This document shows, one piece after another, positions 8,862-17,089 of a stretch of 64,000 nucleotides of DNA; position 1 is the stretch's first letter, and each line of letters begins with the position of its first letter. The stretch comes from Curtobacterium poinsettiae. GTDB taxonomy: Bacteria; Actinomycetota; Actinomycetes; Actinomycetales; Microbacteriaceae. Both the position numbers and the translations under genes were made by a program. Below the pieces are notes generated by a model. That model was given only the letters and a program-made list of their open reading frames with translations, was not told the DNA's origin and ran no database searches. The stretch is from assembly GCF_025677645.1 (NCBI RefSeq), contig NZ_CP106879.1:1178001-1242000 (forward strand), read 5' to 3'.

Positions 8862-9977
8862 ATGCCCAACCCGTACGCCGAAGCCGGAGTGGACACCGCT
8901 GCCGGTGACCTGGCCGTCGAGCTCATGAAGTCCGCGGTCGCGGCCACCCACAACTCCTCGGTCCTCGGCGGCGTCGGCGGGTTCGCCGGGCTCTACGACG
9001 TCTCGTTCCTGAAGGACTTCGCACACCCGTTGCTCGCGACCTCCACCGACGGCGTCGGCACCAAGGTGGCCATCGCGCAGGCCATCGACAAGCACGACAC
9101 CATCGGGCAGGACCTGGTCGGCATGGTCGTCGACGACATCGTCGTGGTCGGCGCGAAGCCGCTGTTCATGACCGACTACATCGCGTGCGGTCGCGTGGTG
9201 CCCGGCCGGATCGCCGACATCGTCGCCGGCATCGCCCGCGGCTGCTCGGAGACCGGCACCGCCCTGGTCGGCGGCGAGACCGCCGAGCACCCGGGGCTGC
9301 TCGGGCCGGACGACTACGACGTGGCCGGTGCGGCGACGGGTGTCGTCGAAGCCGACGCGCAGCTCGGCGCGCACCTGGTGCAGGACGGCGACGTGGTCCT
9401 GGCGATCGAGTCGTCGGGCCTGCACTCCAACGGCTACTCGCTCGTGCGGCACATCCTGGCGTCGCGCGGCGTCGGCTTCACGGACCAGCTGCCCGAGCTG
9501 AGCGGCGTCGGGTTCGGCGGTGCGGTCTCCGTCGGCGAAGCCCTGCTCGAGCCGACCCGCCTGTACACCGCACCGCTCCTGGCGCTCCTCGAGCAGCACC
9601 CGGGCGCGGTGCACTCGCTCTCGCACGTGACCGGTGGTGGCATCGCCGCGAACCTGGCGCGCGTGCTGCCCGTCGGCTCCTGGGTTGAGGTCGACCGTTC
9701 CACCTGGCAGCCGCTCCCCGTCTTCCGGGTCCTGGCCGACATGGCCGGCACCCCGATCGAGGACACCGAGGGCACCTGGAACCTGGGCATCGGCATGTTC
9801 GCCGTCGTCTCGGCCGGTGCCGCTGCCGAGGTCATCGCCTCACTCGGTGCCGCCGGCCTGCCCACGTGGCCCGTCGGCACGATCGCCACGTCCGCGCGGG
9901 ACCTGACCGGGTTCGAGCAGGGCGCGAAGGGTGTCGACGGCGGCGCGGTCCGGCTCGTCGGGAGCTACGCGGGCTGA
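8862..9977 (+). CDS. purM: Phosphoribosylformylglycinamidine cyclo-ligase (AIR synthetase)
   Basis: PurM closes the imidazole ring of AIR from FGAM using ATP. The 371-residue protein has the PurM marks GGFAGLYD, ATSTDGVGTKV, DLVGMVVDDIVVVGAKPLFMTDY, GGETAEHPG and the C-terminal HVTGGGIAANLAR. The start MPNPYAEAGVDT is supported by AAGGA 6 bases upstream; the longer frame upstream runs into the promoter region. Together with purF, purD and purC it shows that de novo purine genes are scattered in short units here rather than in one operon. Confidence 0.96.
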   Translation: MPNPYAEAGVDTAAGDLAVELMKSAVAATHNSSVLGGVGGFAGLYDVSFLKDFAHPLLATSTDGVGTKVAIAQAIDKHDTIGQDLVGMVVDDIVVVGAKPLFMTDYIACGRVVPGRIADIVAGIARGCSETGTALVGGETAEHPGLLGPDDYDVAGAATGVVEADAQLGAHLVQDGDVVLAIESSGLHSNGYSLVRHILASRGVGFTDQLPELSGVGFGGAVSVGEALLEPTRLYTAPLLALLEQHPGAVHSLSHVTGGGIAANLARVLPVGSWVEVDRSTWQPLPVFRVLADMAGTPIEDTEGTWNLGIGMFAVVSAGAAAEVIASLGAAGLPTWPVGTIATSARDLTGFEQGAKGVDGGAVRLVGSYAG

Positions 9978-10044
9978 CCCGCTCGGCGGCTGCGGGGCGG
10001 GGCTGCGGTCGCACCGTCCTGTGCCGCGCCGTGGTGCGTGCGGT

Positions 10045-10132
10045 GAGTGGTCACGAATCGTCGCCTGGCGGGCCTGCAACCGACGGTTCCTGACCACTCG
10101 GCGTCGTGCGCGCGGGGAGTCGTGACCACTCG
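10045..10132. repeat. 55-bp palindromic element (family A), second copy plus half copy
   Basis: Left arm 10045-10063 (GAGTGGTCACGAATCGTCG), 17-base loop with GGCGGGCCT, right arm 10081-10099 (CGACGGTTCCTGACCACTC). A third half copy, GTCGTGACCACTCG, is at 10119-10132. Geometry (19-17-19) and sequence match the element at 1174-1228. It lies between purM and the convergent DUF3073 gene, where it may act as a bidirectional terminator. Confidence 0.78.
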
Positions 10133-10220
10133 CCGCCGGAACCCGAGCGCTCCGACAGGTGTCCGGGCACGCGGAAACGCCGCGCTGCCCGAGGGCTGCG
10201 CGGCGTCACTGCGAGAGAGG

Positions 10221-10439
10221 TCAGGCGGACTTGTTCTGGTCTGCCTGGGTCTCGAACTCGTCTTCGTCTTCCGCCGATTCCGGACCGTACTGGTCCGCCC
10301 AACGGTCGACGTAGTCCTCGTCGGAGTGTTGTCCGGCGGAGAGCTCCTGCTCGAGCGCACCGTAGTTCGTCTGCGGGCTGAAGTACTTCAGCTCGCGGGC
10401 GACCTTGGTGTGCTTCGCCTTCTGACGGCCGCGCCCCAT
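10221..10439 (-). CDS. DUF3073 family small conserved protein
   Basis: A 72-residue protein with the conserved actinobacterial N-terminus MGRGRQKAKHTKVARELKY followed by SPQTNYGALEQEL and a very acidic C-terminus (Glu/Asp/Gln). This is the DUF3073 pattern; no function is known. The basic N-terminus could contact nucleic acid, but this is inference. The ATG at 10439 has GAGGGGG about 7 bases upstream. It is usually found near purM in Actinobacteria, as here. Confidence 0.88.
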   Translation of the reverse strand: MGRGRQKAKHTKVARELKYFSPQTNYGALEQELSAGQHSDEDYVDRWADQYGPESAEDEDEFETQADQNKSA

Positions 10440-10597
10440 GCGTGACCCCCTCGTTCGGCTCTGGTCCGGTCCTGGCGAATGACGGAGGATCACTCGGGGA
10501 ACCAGACGGTTCGTGGTTTGAAATCTGCCGATCACTCTACCATGTACCTCGATCTGGACGTCGCGCGACGGCTGGCCCGCACAGCAGAATCGAAGTG

Positions 10598-11743
10598 ATG
10601 ACGGAACCCCTCGAGACCCCGGTCGACCAGCACGCCCGCGTGGTGGTGATCGGTGCGGGGCAGGCGGGGCTCTCGGTGGGATACCACCTGCGTCGCCTCG
10701 GGCTCGTCCCCGGCAGCGACCTGGTGATCCTCGACCGCGCGCCGAGCACCGGTGGGGCGTGGCAGTTCCGGTGGGAGGCCCTGCGGCTCGGGGCGGCGCA
10801 CCGGGTGCACGACCTGCCCGGCATGCGCGCGATGGGGCTGGAGTTCGACGACGCCGACCGGTCACGACCCGCGCGGGACGTCGTCGGTGAGTACTACCGG
10901 CGGTTCGAGCAGCACTACGACCTGCGGGTGCGGCGCCCGGTCACGGTGACGTCCGTCTCACGCATCCACGGCGACGGCGGCGTGGCACGCGACGCCCCGG
11001 CGGACGGCGGGCTGTGCGTCACGACCCGGAGCGCCGACGGCACCGTCACGCGCATCCGTGCCGAGGTCGTGGTGAACGCGTCCGGCACGTGGGGCACCCC
11101 GTTCGTGCCGTGGTACCCGGGCCGCGACGTGTTCCGCGGACGCCAGATCGACACGACCGAGTACCGCAGCGCCGCCGAGTTCACTCGCCAGGACGTCGTG
11201 GTGGTGGGCGGTGGGACGAGCGCGATCGGGTTCCTGCTCGAACTCGACGGCGTCGCCCGCTCGACCCGGTGGTTCACCCGGCGCCCGATGGTCTGGGCCG
11301 GGAGCGCGTCGCTCGACGTCGAGTCCGCGGTGGCCGCCGTCGACGAACAGGACCGGGCCGCCCGTGCTGGCGAGGTCCTGCCGAGCATCGTCAGCGGCAC
11401 CGGGGTCCCGGTGTCGCGACGGATCCGTGCCGGCATCGACCGCGGCGTGCTGCGTGACGAGCCGATGTTCACGCGCATGGACGAGACCGGCGTGGTGACG
11501 GCGGACGGCACCCACGTGCACGCCGACGCCGTGATCTGGGCGACCGGGTTCCGCGCCGACCTGCGGCACCTCGCACCGCTGCACCTGCGGACCACGGCGG
11601 GCGGGGTGGTGGTCGAGGACGGCCGGTCGACCGAGGAGCCGCGGTTGTTCCTGGCCGGCTACGGGCCCCAGGCGTCGACCATCGGTGCGAACCGGGCTGG
11701 CCGACGCATCGCCCGCCAGGTCGTGGACGCGCTGGCGGCCTGA
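10598..11743 (+). CDS. FAD-dependent flavin monooxygenase-like oxidoreductase
   Basis: A 381-residue soluble protein with two Rossmann motifs: VVVIGAGQAGLSVGYHL (FAD site, residues 15-31) and VVVVGGGTSAIGF (NADP site, about 203-215). WATGFRADL and AGYGPQASTIGANRAGRR near the C-terminus fit group B flavin monooxygenases and related NAD(P)/FAD proteins. The classic FxGxxxHxxxW fingerprint of Baeyer-Villiger enzymes is not visible, so the substrate is unclear. The ATG at 10598 is chosen as the first residue before the FAD motif; the ribosome site is weak. It converges on the DoxX gene. Confidence 0.78.
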   Translation: MTEPLETPVDQHARVVVIGAGQAGLSVGYHLRRLGLVPGSDLVILDRAPSTGGAWQFRWEALRLGAAHRVHDLPGMRAMGLEFDDADRSRPARDVVGEYYRRFEQHYDLRVRRPVTVTSVSRIHGDGGVARDAPADGGLCVTTRSADGTVTRIRAEVVVNASGTWGTPFVPWYPGRDVFRGRQIDTTEYRSAAEFTRQDVVVVGGGTSAIGFLLELDGVARSTRWFTRRPMVWAGSASLDVESAVAAVDEQDRAARAGEVLPSIVSGTGVPVSRRIRAGIDRGVLRDEPMFTRMDETGVVTADGTHVHADAVIWATGFRADLRHLAPLHLRTTAGGVVVEDGRSTEEPRLFLAGYGPQASTIGANRAGRRIARQVVDALAA

Positions 11744-11785
11744 GCGGCCGCGCGGTCCATCGCACGGTGCGAGGGACCGCATGAA

Positions 11786-11850
11786 CGGTGCGAGGTTCCG
11801 TTCCCGGTGCGGGCCTCTTGAGCTCGCACGGGCGACGGAACCTCGCACCG
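11786..11850. terminator. Long inverted repeat between convergent genes
   Basis: Arms 11786-11801 (CGGTGCGAGGTTCCGT) and 11835-11850 are perfectly complementary, 16 bp each, with a 33-base loop. A degenerate direct copy of the left arm (GGTGCGAGGGACCG) precedes it at about 11766-11779. It lies between the flavin oxidoreductase gene and the DoxX gene and likely ends both transcripts. Confidence 0.7.
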
Positions 11851-11870
11851 GACGGACTGAAACGCGCGGC

Positions 11871-12311
11871 TCAGGCGGGCAGGGGCTCCTCGACGCCACG
11901 ACGACGGCGCGAGGACTTGAGCACCATGGCGTCGAGCGAGAACCGCCCGGGCCCGGTCAGCGCCACGGCGAGCGACGCCACGGCGAGGACGAGCACGTAC
12001 TCGAACCCGCCGTCCTGCGAGTAGAAGCCCGAGGTGCCGTGCGCCAGGAACCCAGCGACGACCATGTCGACGGCCAGGAGCACACCGACGACGCGGGTCG
12101 CGACGCCGAGCACGAGCAGGATGCCGCCGACGAGCTCGAGGCCGGCGACGAGGGGTGCTGCGACCTCGGCGAGGGGGACGCCCATGCCCGAGAAGCCCTG
12201 CACCACGTTGGGGATGCCCTGGGCGAACTTCTGGGCGCCGTGGGCGATGAACACCACCCCGAGGACGATGCGGAGCGCGGTCAGGCCGATGGAGGTCGAT
12301 GTCGTTCGCAT
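11871..12311 (-). CDS. DoxX family membrane protein
   Basis: A 146-residue integral membrane protein with about four helices. GLTALRIVLGVVFIAHGAQKF at the N-terminus and the AAPLVAGLELVGGILLVLGV segment are typical of DoxX/SURF4-like proteins, which are linked to redox or thiol stress, though the reaction is not settled. The ATG at 12311 has TACCTT 7 bases upstream (minus strand), so it is predicted leaderless. The tail SSRRRRGVEEPLPA is basic and cytoplasmic. Confidence 0.85.
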   Translation of the reverse strand: MRTTSTSIGLTALRIVLGVVFIAHGAQKFAQGIPNVVQGFSGMGVPLAEVAAPLVAGLELVGGILLVLGVATRVVGVLLAVDMVVAGFLAHGTSGFYSQDGGFEYVLVLAVASLAVALTGPGRFSLDAMVLKSSRRRRGVEEPLPA

Positions 12312-12431
12312 GGCCACGAAGGTAGCCGGTGACGCGTCATCGATCGTCCTCGAACAGGGGACTGACCGCGCTTCGCCAGAACATGCCCAGAGCATGTCCA
12401 GACAGCGGTCCGCCGAAGGGCGGACTGCTCC

Positions 12432-12707
12432 TCAGGAATCGGCGCCGCGGCCGGTCTGCTGCTGGAGGCGGTCGATGTGCTCCGACGCCTGCGCCTTGGT
12501 GAGGTCGGCGGGGAGCTCCTCGCCGGCTTCACGGGCCAGGGTGTCGAGGTAGCTGCGCTGCGGTCCGGTCATCGGTTCGTCGCCGGTGACCCACTGCTCG
12601 GGGTCCTTGCTCGCGTCGGTGGAGGGGTCGGGTCGGGGGCCGCCGAGGGTCTCGCCCTGGATCGGTGCGTCCGGGGTCTGCTGCTGGTCGCGGTCTGCGT
12701 CACTCAT
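12432..12707 (-). CDS. DUF3072 family small acidic protein
   Basis: A 91-residue soluble protein. The N-terminal half is disordered and rich in Asp, Gln and Pro; the C-terminal half MTGPQRSYLDTLAREAGEELPADLTKAQASEHIDRLQ matches the DUF3072 pattern. Function is unknown. The ATG at 12707 has TACCGT 7 bases upstream (12720-12715, minus strand), again a leaderless arrangement. The neighbours on both sides have their own promoters, so it is probably monocistronic. Confidence 0.85.
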   Translation of the reverse strand: MSDADRDQQQTPDAPIQGETLGGPRPDPSTDASKDPEQWVTGDEPMTGPQRSYLDTLAREAGEELPADLTKAQASEHIDRLQQQTGRGADS

Positions 12708-12858
12708 GTCGGCGACGGTACGCCGCACCCCCGTCACGACACGCAGCAGCGGCGTCCCCCGAAGCGGCACAGCGGGAGAGCGGTCCGCCGCGCACAGCGG
12801 TCCACATCTGCACCGGGGCGGCACAGTGCACACCGGCACGCATCCGCGTCGAAGCGGC

Positions 12859-13614
12859 TCAGACGGCCGCCGCCGCGTACCGCACCAGATCGGGCCCGAC
12901 GGCACTCGTGGCGATCGGCACGACGCGGTCGGCCCGCCGGATCCAGATGGTCGCCGCACGCTCGTCGATCCGGTCGACCTCGTGCAGCTCGCCGTCGAGG
13001 AGCACCGACGCCGTGACCCGGACCCGGCCGCTCGCCGGACGTGGCGGCAACCCGACCACGTCGTCGCCGTACGCCGGGTGCTCTCCGGGCTGCAGGAACG
13101 GTGACACCGGAGCGGTGACGACCTCGAGTCCCTCGTCGACCGCGGTCACCGCCACCAGGCGGACGGCCTGGTCGGTCGGCAGCGGCACGTCGACGACGGG
13201 CTCGGCGGTGGGGCCGGCCAGTGCGCGGAAGGCGGGCCGACCGTCGGGGGCGAGGTGGGCCTCCAGGCCGTCGATCCGGACGCGACCGCGCCCACGGGAA
13301 TCGGCGTAGACACCGGGCTCGATGCCGGACTGCCGCGCCTCGAGCCGGGTGAGCACGACGCGGTCCGGGCGGTACCAGTCGCGGAGCGCGGCCGGGTCCA
13401 CCCAGCCGACGCTCGGGACGCCGCGGGAGAGCGCGGCGGACTCGTCGGCGGCGCGCTCGTCGCGCGCGCCGAGGGGGTGCTCGCCACGCACGGCGACGAG
13501 TCCTTCGAGCGGGCTGCCGGCCGGCGGCTCGTGGTCGAGCACCTCGACGCGCTTCGAGACCTTGCCGCCGTGTCCGTCGAACGTGGCGAACGTCCGCAGG
13601 TCACTGATGGTCAT
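12859..13614 (-). CDS. Unrecognised soluble protein
   Basis: A 251-residue protein starting MTISDLRTFATFDGHGGK. It has no membrane helix, signal peptide or recognisable catalytic motif. Long stretches of alternating hydrophobic and charged residues suggest a beta-rich fold, with two similar-looking halves rich in Val, Asp and Arg. The ATG at 13614 is preceded by TAGCAT 8 bases upstream on the minus strand, supporting a leaderless start. Codon use and GC content match its neighbours, so it appears native. It starts 12 bases after the end of the permease gene and may also be read from that transcript. Confidence 0.65.
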   Translation of the reverse strand: MTISDLRTFATFDGHGGKVSKRVEVLDHEPPAGSPLEGLVAVRGEHPLGARDERAADESAALSRGVPSVGWVDPAALRDWYRPDRVVLTRLEARQSGIEPGVYADSRGRGRVRIDGLEAHLAPDGRPAFRALAGPTAEPVVDVPLPTDQAVRLVAVTAVDEGLEVVTAPVSPFLQPGEHPAYGDDVVGLPPRPASGRVRVTASVLLDGELHEVDRIDERAATIWIRRADRVVPIATSAVGPDLVRYAAAAV

Positions 13615-13625
13615 GGGGCCACATG

Positions 13626-15842
13626 CTACGACTCGTCGGCTCCCCGTCGCGGCGGGGAGGGCACGAGGGCGTGGATCTCGCCCGTGCAGAGTGCGGGGTC
13701 GACGCCGTCGGCGGGGCCGGCCGGACGGGTCGCGCGGCGCGGCTGGATGCTGTTGCGCTCGGCGGACCGGAGGAGGCGGTCCTCGGCTGCGGCCTCGGCC
13801 GACGACCCGGGCTGCGCCGGGCGGCGGAGCGGGGGCCGGACGGGCTCGCCGCGGCGCTCCTGGCCGGGCAGCGGGCGGGAACGGCGGCCGTACAGCAGCT
13901 CGGACGAGTCGAGCAGCCACGGCACCAGGGCCACGGTGACGCCGTGCACGAGCAGCAGCTTCTTGCGGATGCGGCGGCCGCGGTGGTTGTGGAGCAGGCC
14001 CTCCCACCAGTGCCCGACGATGAAGATCGGGGTGTAGACGGTGACGACCTCGGATCCGTGCTCGGCCCGGTGTGCCTTGATGTACTTGATCAGGGGCATC
14101 GAGATGTCGCGGTACGGGCTCGGCACGATCGTCAGTGGCACCTGGATGCCGTACTCCGCCCACTGGTCGCGCAGGCGTTGGGACTCGGCGTCGTCGATCG
14201 CGACGTGCACCGCCTCGATGCTCGCGTGCTCGGCGGCGACCGCGTAGTCGAGCGCCTTGAGCACGGGCTTCTGCAGCTTGTTCACCAGGACGATGGCGTG
14301 GTCCCCGGTGGCGCCGAACTTCGTCTCGACGTCGGCCTCGATCTCGTGCGAGACGTCGCGGTAGTAGCGGTTCACGCCGAGCATGAGCACGTACAGCACC
14401 GGCATGATCAGGAACACGAGCCAGGCGCCGTGGGTGAACTTCGTGATCGTGACGATGACGAGCACCACGAGGGTGAAGGTCGCACCGATCGCGTTGATCG
14501 TGCGGGAACGGACGACCTGCCCACGGTTCACGGCAGGGTCACCCGCCGGCACCGTCCCGTCCCGGTCTGCCCGCAGCAGCCGCGTCCAGTGCACGACCAT
14601 GCCCGTCTGCCCGAGCGTGAACGACACGAAGACGCCGATGATGTAGAGCTGGATCAGGCTCGTGACGTTCGCCCGGTAGACCACGAGCAGCGCCGCGGCG
14701 ACGAGGGCCAGGACGATGACGCCGTTCGAGTAGATGAGCCGGTCGCCGCGGGTCGACAGCGCCTTCGGGGCGTACGAGTCGCGCGCCAGGATCGAGCCGA
14801 GCAGCGGGAACCCGTTGAAGGCCGTGTTCGCCGCGAGGAGCAGGACTGCGGCCGTCGTCGCCTGGATCACGAAGAACAGCACCGAGTTGTTGCCGAAGGT
14901 CGCGGCCGCGATCTGCGCGATGAGCGAGCGCTGCGGCGTGGTGGCACAGTTCGCGAAGCCCTGCAGGTCGCAGGCGCGCTCGGCGTAGTGCACGTGCGAC
15001 ACGAGCGCCAGGGTGATGAGCCCGACGAACAGGACGATCGCGATGCCGCCCATGGCGACCAGGGTGGCCTGCGCGTTCTTGATCTTCGGACGGCGGAACG
15101 CCTGGACGCCGTTGGCGATGGCCTCGACGCCGGTCAGGGCCGAGCACCCCGAGGCGAAGGCGCGGAGGAGCAGCAGGATGAACGCCGCCTGCGTGGTGTG
15201 CTCGACGTTCTGCACGGTGTAGGCCGCGGACTCGGCGACCGGGGCGTTGCCGGCGGCCACCCGGACGAGCCCGGTCACGACCATCACGAAGACGCTCGCC
15301 ACGAACAGGTAGGTCGGGATCGCGAACGCCTTGCTCGACTCCCGCACACCGCGCAGGTTGGCGGCGGCGAGCAGCACGACGAACAGCAGCGCGAGCTCGA
15401 CGCGGAAGTGGTCGAGCATCGGGAGCGCCGAGATGATGTTGTCGACGCCGGAGGCGACCGACACGGCCACCGTCATCACGTAGTCGACGAGCAGCGCACT
15501 CGCGACGACCAGCCCGGCCTTCTCGCCGAGGTTCCGGTGCGCCACCTCGTAGTCGCCGCCGCCGGACGGGTACGCCTTGATGAGCTGCCGGTACGAGGCG
15601 ACGACGACCACGAGCAGCAGCACGACGAGTGCGGCGACCCACGGTGCGAACGTCAGGAAGGCCATGCCGCCGAGCAGCAGGATCATCAGGAGTTCCTGCG
15701 GCGCGTACGCGACAGAGGACAGTGGGTCACTCGCGAAGATCGGCAGGGCCAGGTGCTTCGGGAGGAGCTGTCCTTCGAGCTTCTCGGAGGGGAGGGGATC
15801 CCCGATCAGTCGCGCTTTCAACGACCGGATCTCGTTCGTCAC
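13626..15842 (-). CDS. Large APC-family amino acid/cation permease with cytoplasmic C-terminal domain
   Basis: A 738-residue transporter. The first helices carry LPIFASDPLSSVAYAPQELLMI and YPSGGGDYEVAHRNLGEKAGLV, the typical unwound-helix motifs of APC permeases, followed by about 12 membrane segments to roughly residue 480. A soluble domain follows (HAIVLVNKLQKPVLKALDYA and SPYRDISMPLIKYI) similar to the C-terminal domain of KUP-like and related permeases, and then about 100 disordered Pro/Arg-rich residues. The substrate cannot be read from sequence. The GTG at 15842 is preferred; a TTG three codons upstream is possible. The MerR gene is divergent, so MerR may control it. Confidence 0.82.
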   Translation of the reverse strand: MTNEIRSLKARLIGDPLPSEKLEGQLLPKHLALPIFASDPLSSVAYAPQELLMILLLGGMAFLTFAPWVAALVVLLLVVVVASYRQLIKAYPSGGGDYEVAHRNLGEKAGLVVASALLVDYVMTVAVSVASGVDNIISALPMLDHFRVELALLFVVLLAAANLRGVRESSKAFAIPTYLFVASVFVMVVTGLVRVAAGNAPVAESAAYTVQNVEHTTQAAFILLLLRAFASGCSALTGVEAIANGVQAFRRPKIKNAQATLVAMGGIAIVLFVGLITLALVSHVHYAERACDLQGFANCATTPQRSLIAQIAAATFGNNSVLFFVIQATTAAVLLLAANTAFNGFPLLGSILARDSYAPKALSTRGDRLIYSNGVIVLALVAAALLVVYRANVTSLIQLYIIGVFVSFTLGQTGMVVHWTRLLRADRDGTVPAGDPAVNRGQVVRSRTINAIGATFTLVVLVIVTITKFTHGAWLVFLIMPVLYVLMLGVNRYYRDVSHEIEADVETKFGATGDHAIVLVNKLQKPVLKALDYAVAAEHASIEAVHVAIDDAESQRLRDQWAEYGIQVPLTIVPSPYRDISMPLIKYIKAHRAEHGSEVVTVYTPIFIVGHWWEGLLHNHRGRRIRKKLLLVHGVTVALVPWLLDSSELLYGRRSRPLPGQERRGEPVRPPLRRPAQPGSSAEAAAEDRLLRSAERNSIQPRRATRPAGPADGVDPALCTGEIHALVPSPPRRGADES

Positions 15843-15943
15843 GAGCGGCAAACCTACTCAGTTCCGGGCGCGAGTCAACACGGTTCGCCTGCCGCACATT
15901 CCCGGTCGGCTGCGGGCGCTCCACCCTGGGTGTCGTACACCCC

Positions 15944-15974
15944 TTGCAGTTGACGCGGCGTCAAGCACTACAGT
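15944..15974 (+). promoter_or_regulatory. MerR-type promoter with operator palindrome in a 19-bp spacer
   Basis: TTGCAG (15944-15949) and TACAGT (15969-15974) are separated by 19 bases, the long spacer typical of MerR-controlled promoters. The spacer holds the palindrome TTGACGC G GCGTCAA (15950-15964), centred where a MerR dimer would bind. Transcription would begin at or next to the ATG at 15982, so the mRNA would be leaderless. Confidence 0.8.
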
Positions 15975-15981
15975 CGCCAGC

Positions 15982-16413
15982 ATGAGCGCATCGACAGGCC
16001 CGGACGGCGCAGCTGCGAAAGCTCCCCACGCCATCACCGAGATGGCGCGTTCCGCCGGTGTGTCGAGTCGGACCCTGCGGCACTACGAGGCCGTCGGGCT
16101 GCTGCCGGCCACGGCCGTCGGCGCGGGCGGGCTCCGGCGTTACGACGACCGTGCGCTCGTCCGGTTGCAGCGCATCCTGCTGTTGCGCGGGCTCGGACTC
16201 GGGCTGCCCGCGATCGCGCGACGACTCGACGACGAGGCCGACGACGTCGCGGCGCTCACGGCACACCTGACGTGGCTCGAGCACGAACGGGACCGACTGG
16301 CCCGGCAGCTCGCGGCCGTGCGCACCACCGTGGCGCGCGTCGAACGCGGGGAGGACCTGACGGCGGCCGACGCGTTCGCCGGCTTCCCGCCGACACGGCT
16401 GCCGGCTTCCTGA
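15982..16413 (+). CDS. MerR family transcriptional regulator
   Basis: A 143-residue regulator. The winged-helix DNA-binding part ITEMARSAGVSSRTLRHYEAVGLLPAT (about residues 18-44) is classic MerR, followed by the wing GGLRRYDDRALVRLQRILLLRGLGL and a coiled-coil dimer helix (HLTWLEHERDRLARQLAAVRTTV). The effector region after the coil is very short, without clustered Cys, so it is not a typical metal sensor; it may be a stand-alone or drug-type MerR. Its own promoter has the MerR spacer and operator, implying autoregulation. The divergent APC permease is the obvious second target. Confidence 0.88.
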   Translation: MSASTGPDGAAAKAPHAITEMARSAGVSSRTLRHYEAVGLLPATAVGAGGLRRYDDRALVRLQRILLLRGLGLGLPAIARRLDDEADDVAALTAHLTWLEHERDRLARQLAAVRTTVARVERGEDLTAADAFAGFPPTRLPAS

Positions 16414-16441
16414 TGCGTCGGCGGCGCCCCCGCACGCAGCG

Positions 16442-16499
16442 GGCCGACAGACGGTGCGGACGACGGCCGGGAGGCCCTGGTCGCCACCGCCTGTCGGCC
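16442..16499. terminator. Hairpin between convergent merR-like and padR-like genes
   Basis: Arms 16442-16456 (GGCCGACAGACGGTG) and 16485-16499 pair with one mismatch around a 28-base loop. It lies between two convergent gene ends, so it probably terminates both transcripts. Confidence 0.65.
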
Positions 16500-16507
16500 G
16501 CCGGCGG

Positions 16508-17089
16508 TCAGAGCGACTTGCGCAGCGCCTCCAGGCCGTCACGCAGACGCGTCACGGTGTCCGCACCGAGCGTCCCGCGGGTCGCTCGACGGCGCAGGTC
16601 CGCGCGCACCTGTTGCCGGAACGACGACAGGGCCATCTCGAGCTCGCGCAGGGCGCGGGCGCTGTCCGACGGCACGGACACGGGCTCCTCGGCGGAACCG
16701 GTCGCCGGACTCTCGGCGGCGGCGGCCAGGTCGGCACGGAGCGACCGCATGGCCTCGCCGACCGAGGCGCGCACGCCGTCGGCCAACGACTTGACCGAGT
16801 CGCTCACGCCGGACTCGACCGCGGCGATCTCGTCGGCACGCGCCGCGAGCTCGGCACGGCCGGCGTCCGTGATCGCGTAGACGGTCTTGCGGCCGTCGGC
16901 GGTCTTCGTGACCAGTCCGTCGTCCTCGAGCTTGGCGAGCCGAGGGTAGACGGTGCCGGCGCTCGGCACGTAGGTGCCGCCGAAGCGGTCCCCGAGTGCC
17001 TGGATGAGCTCGTAGCCGTGCATCGGGTGGTCGGCCAGCAGGACGAGCAGGTAGAGGCGCAGGTGGCCGTGGGCGAAGACGGGGCTCAT
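16508..17089 (-). CDS. PadR family transcriptional regulator
   Basis: A 193-residue regulator. The winged helix covers about residues 8-80: YLLVLLADHPMHGYELIQAL, GTVYPRLAKLEDDGLV and DGRKTVYAITDAG are diagnostic of PadR. A longer helical C-terminal part (PadR subfamily 2-like) would form the dimer interface. The ATG at 17089 overlaps the stop of the upstream DUF4097 gene in ATGA (17086-17089), so the two are co-translated. The pairing of a PadR regulator with a DUF4097 protein is common in Actinobacteria; palindromes before the first gene suggest autorepression. Confidence 0.9.
   Translation of the reverse strand: MSPVFAHGHLRLYLLVLLADHPMHGYELIQALGDRFGGTYVPSAGTVYPRLAKLEDDGLVTKTADGRKTVYAITDAGRAELAARADEIAAVESGVSDSVKSLADGVRASVGEAMRSLRADLAAAAESPATGSAEEPVSVPSDSARALRELEMALSSFRQQVRADLRRRATRGTLGADTVTRLRDGLEALRKSL

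Noticed and set aside
10045..10132. Insertion-sequence ends
   Set aside because: The inverted arms are only 17 bases apart with no transposase between them; they are better described as palindromic repeats.
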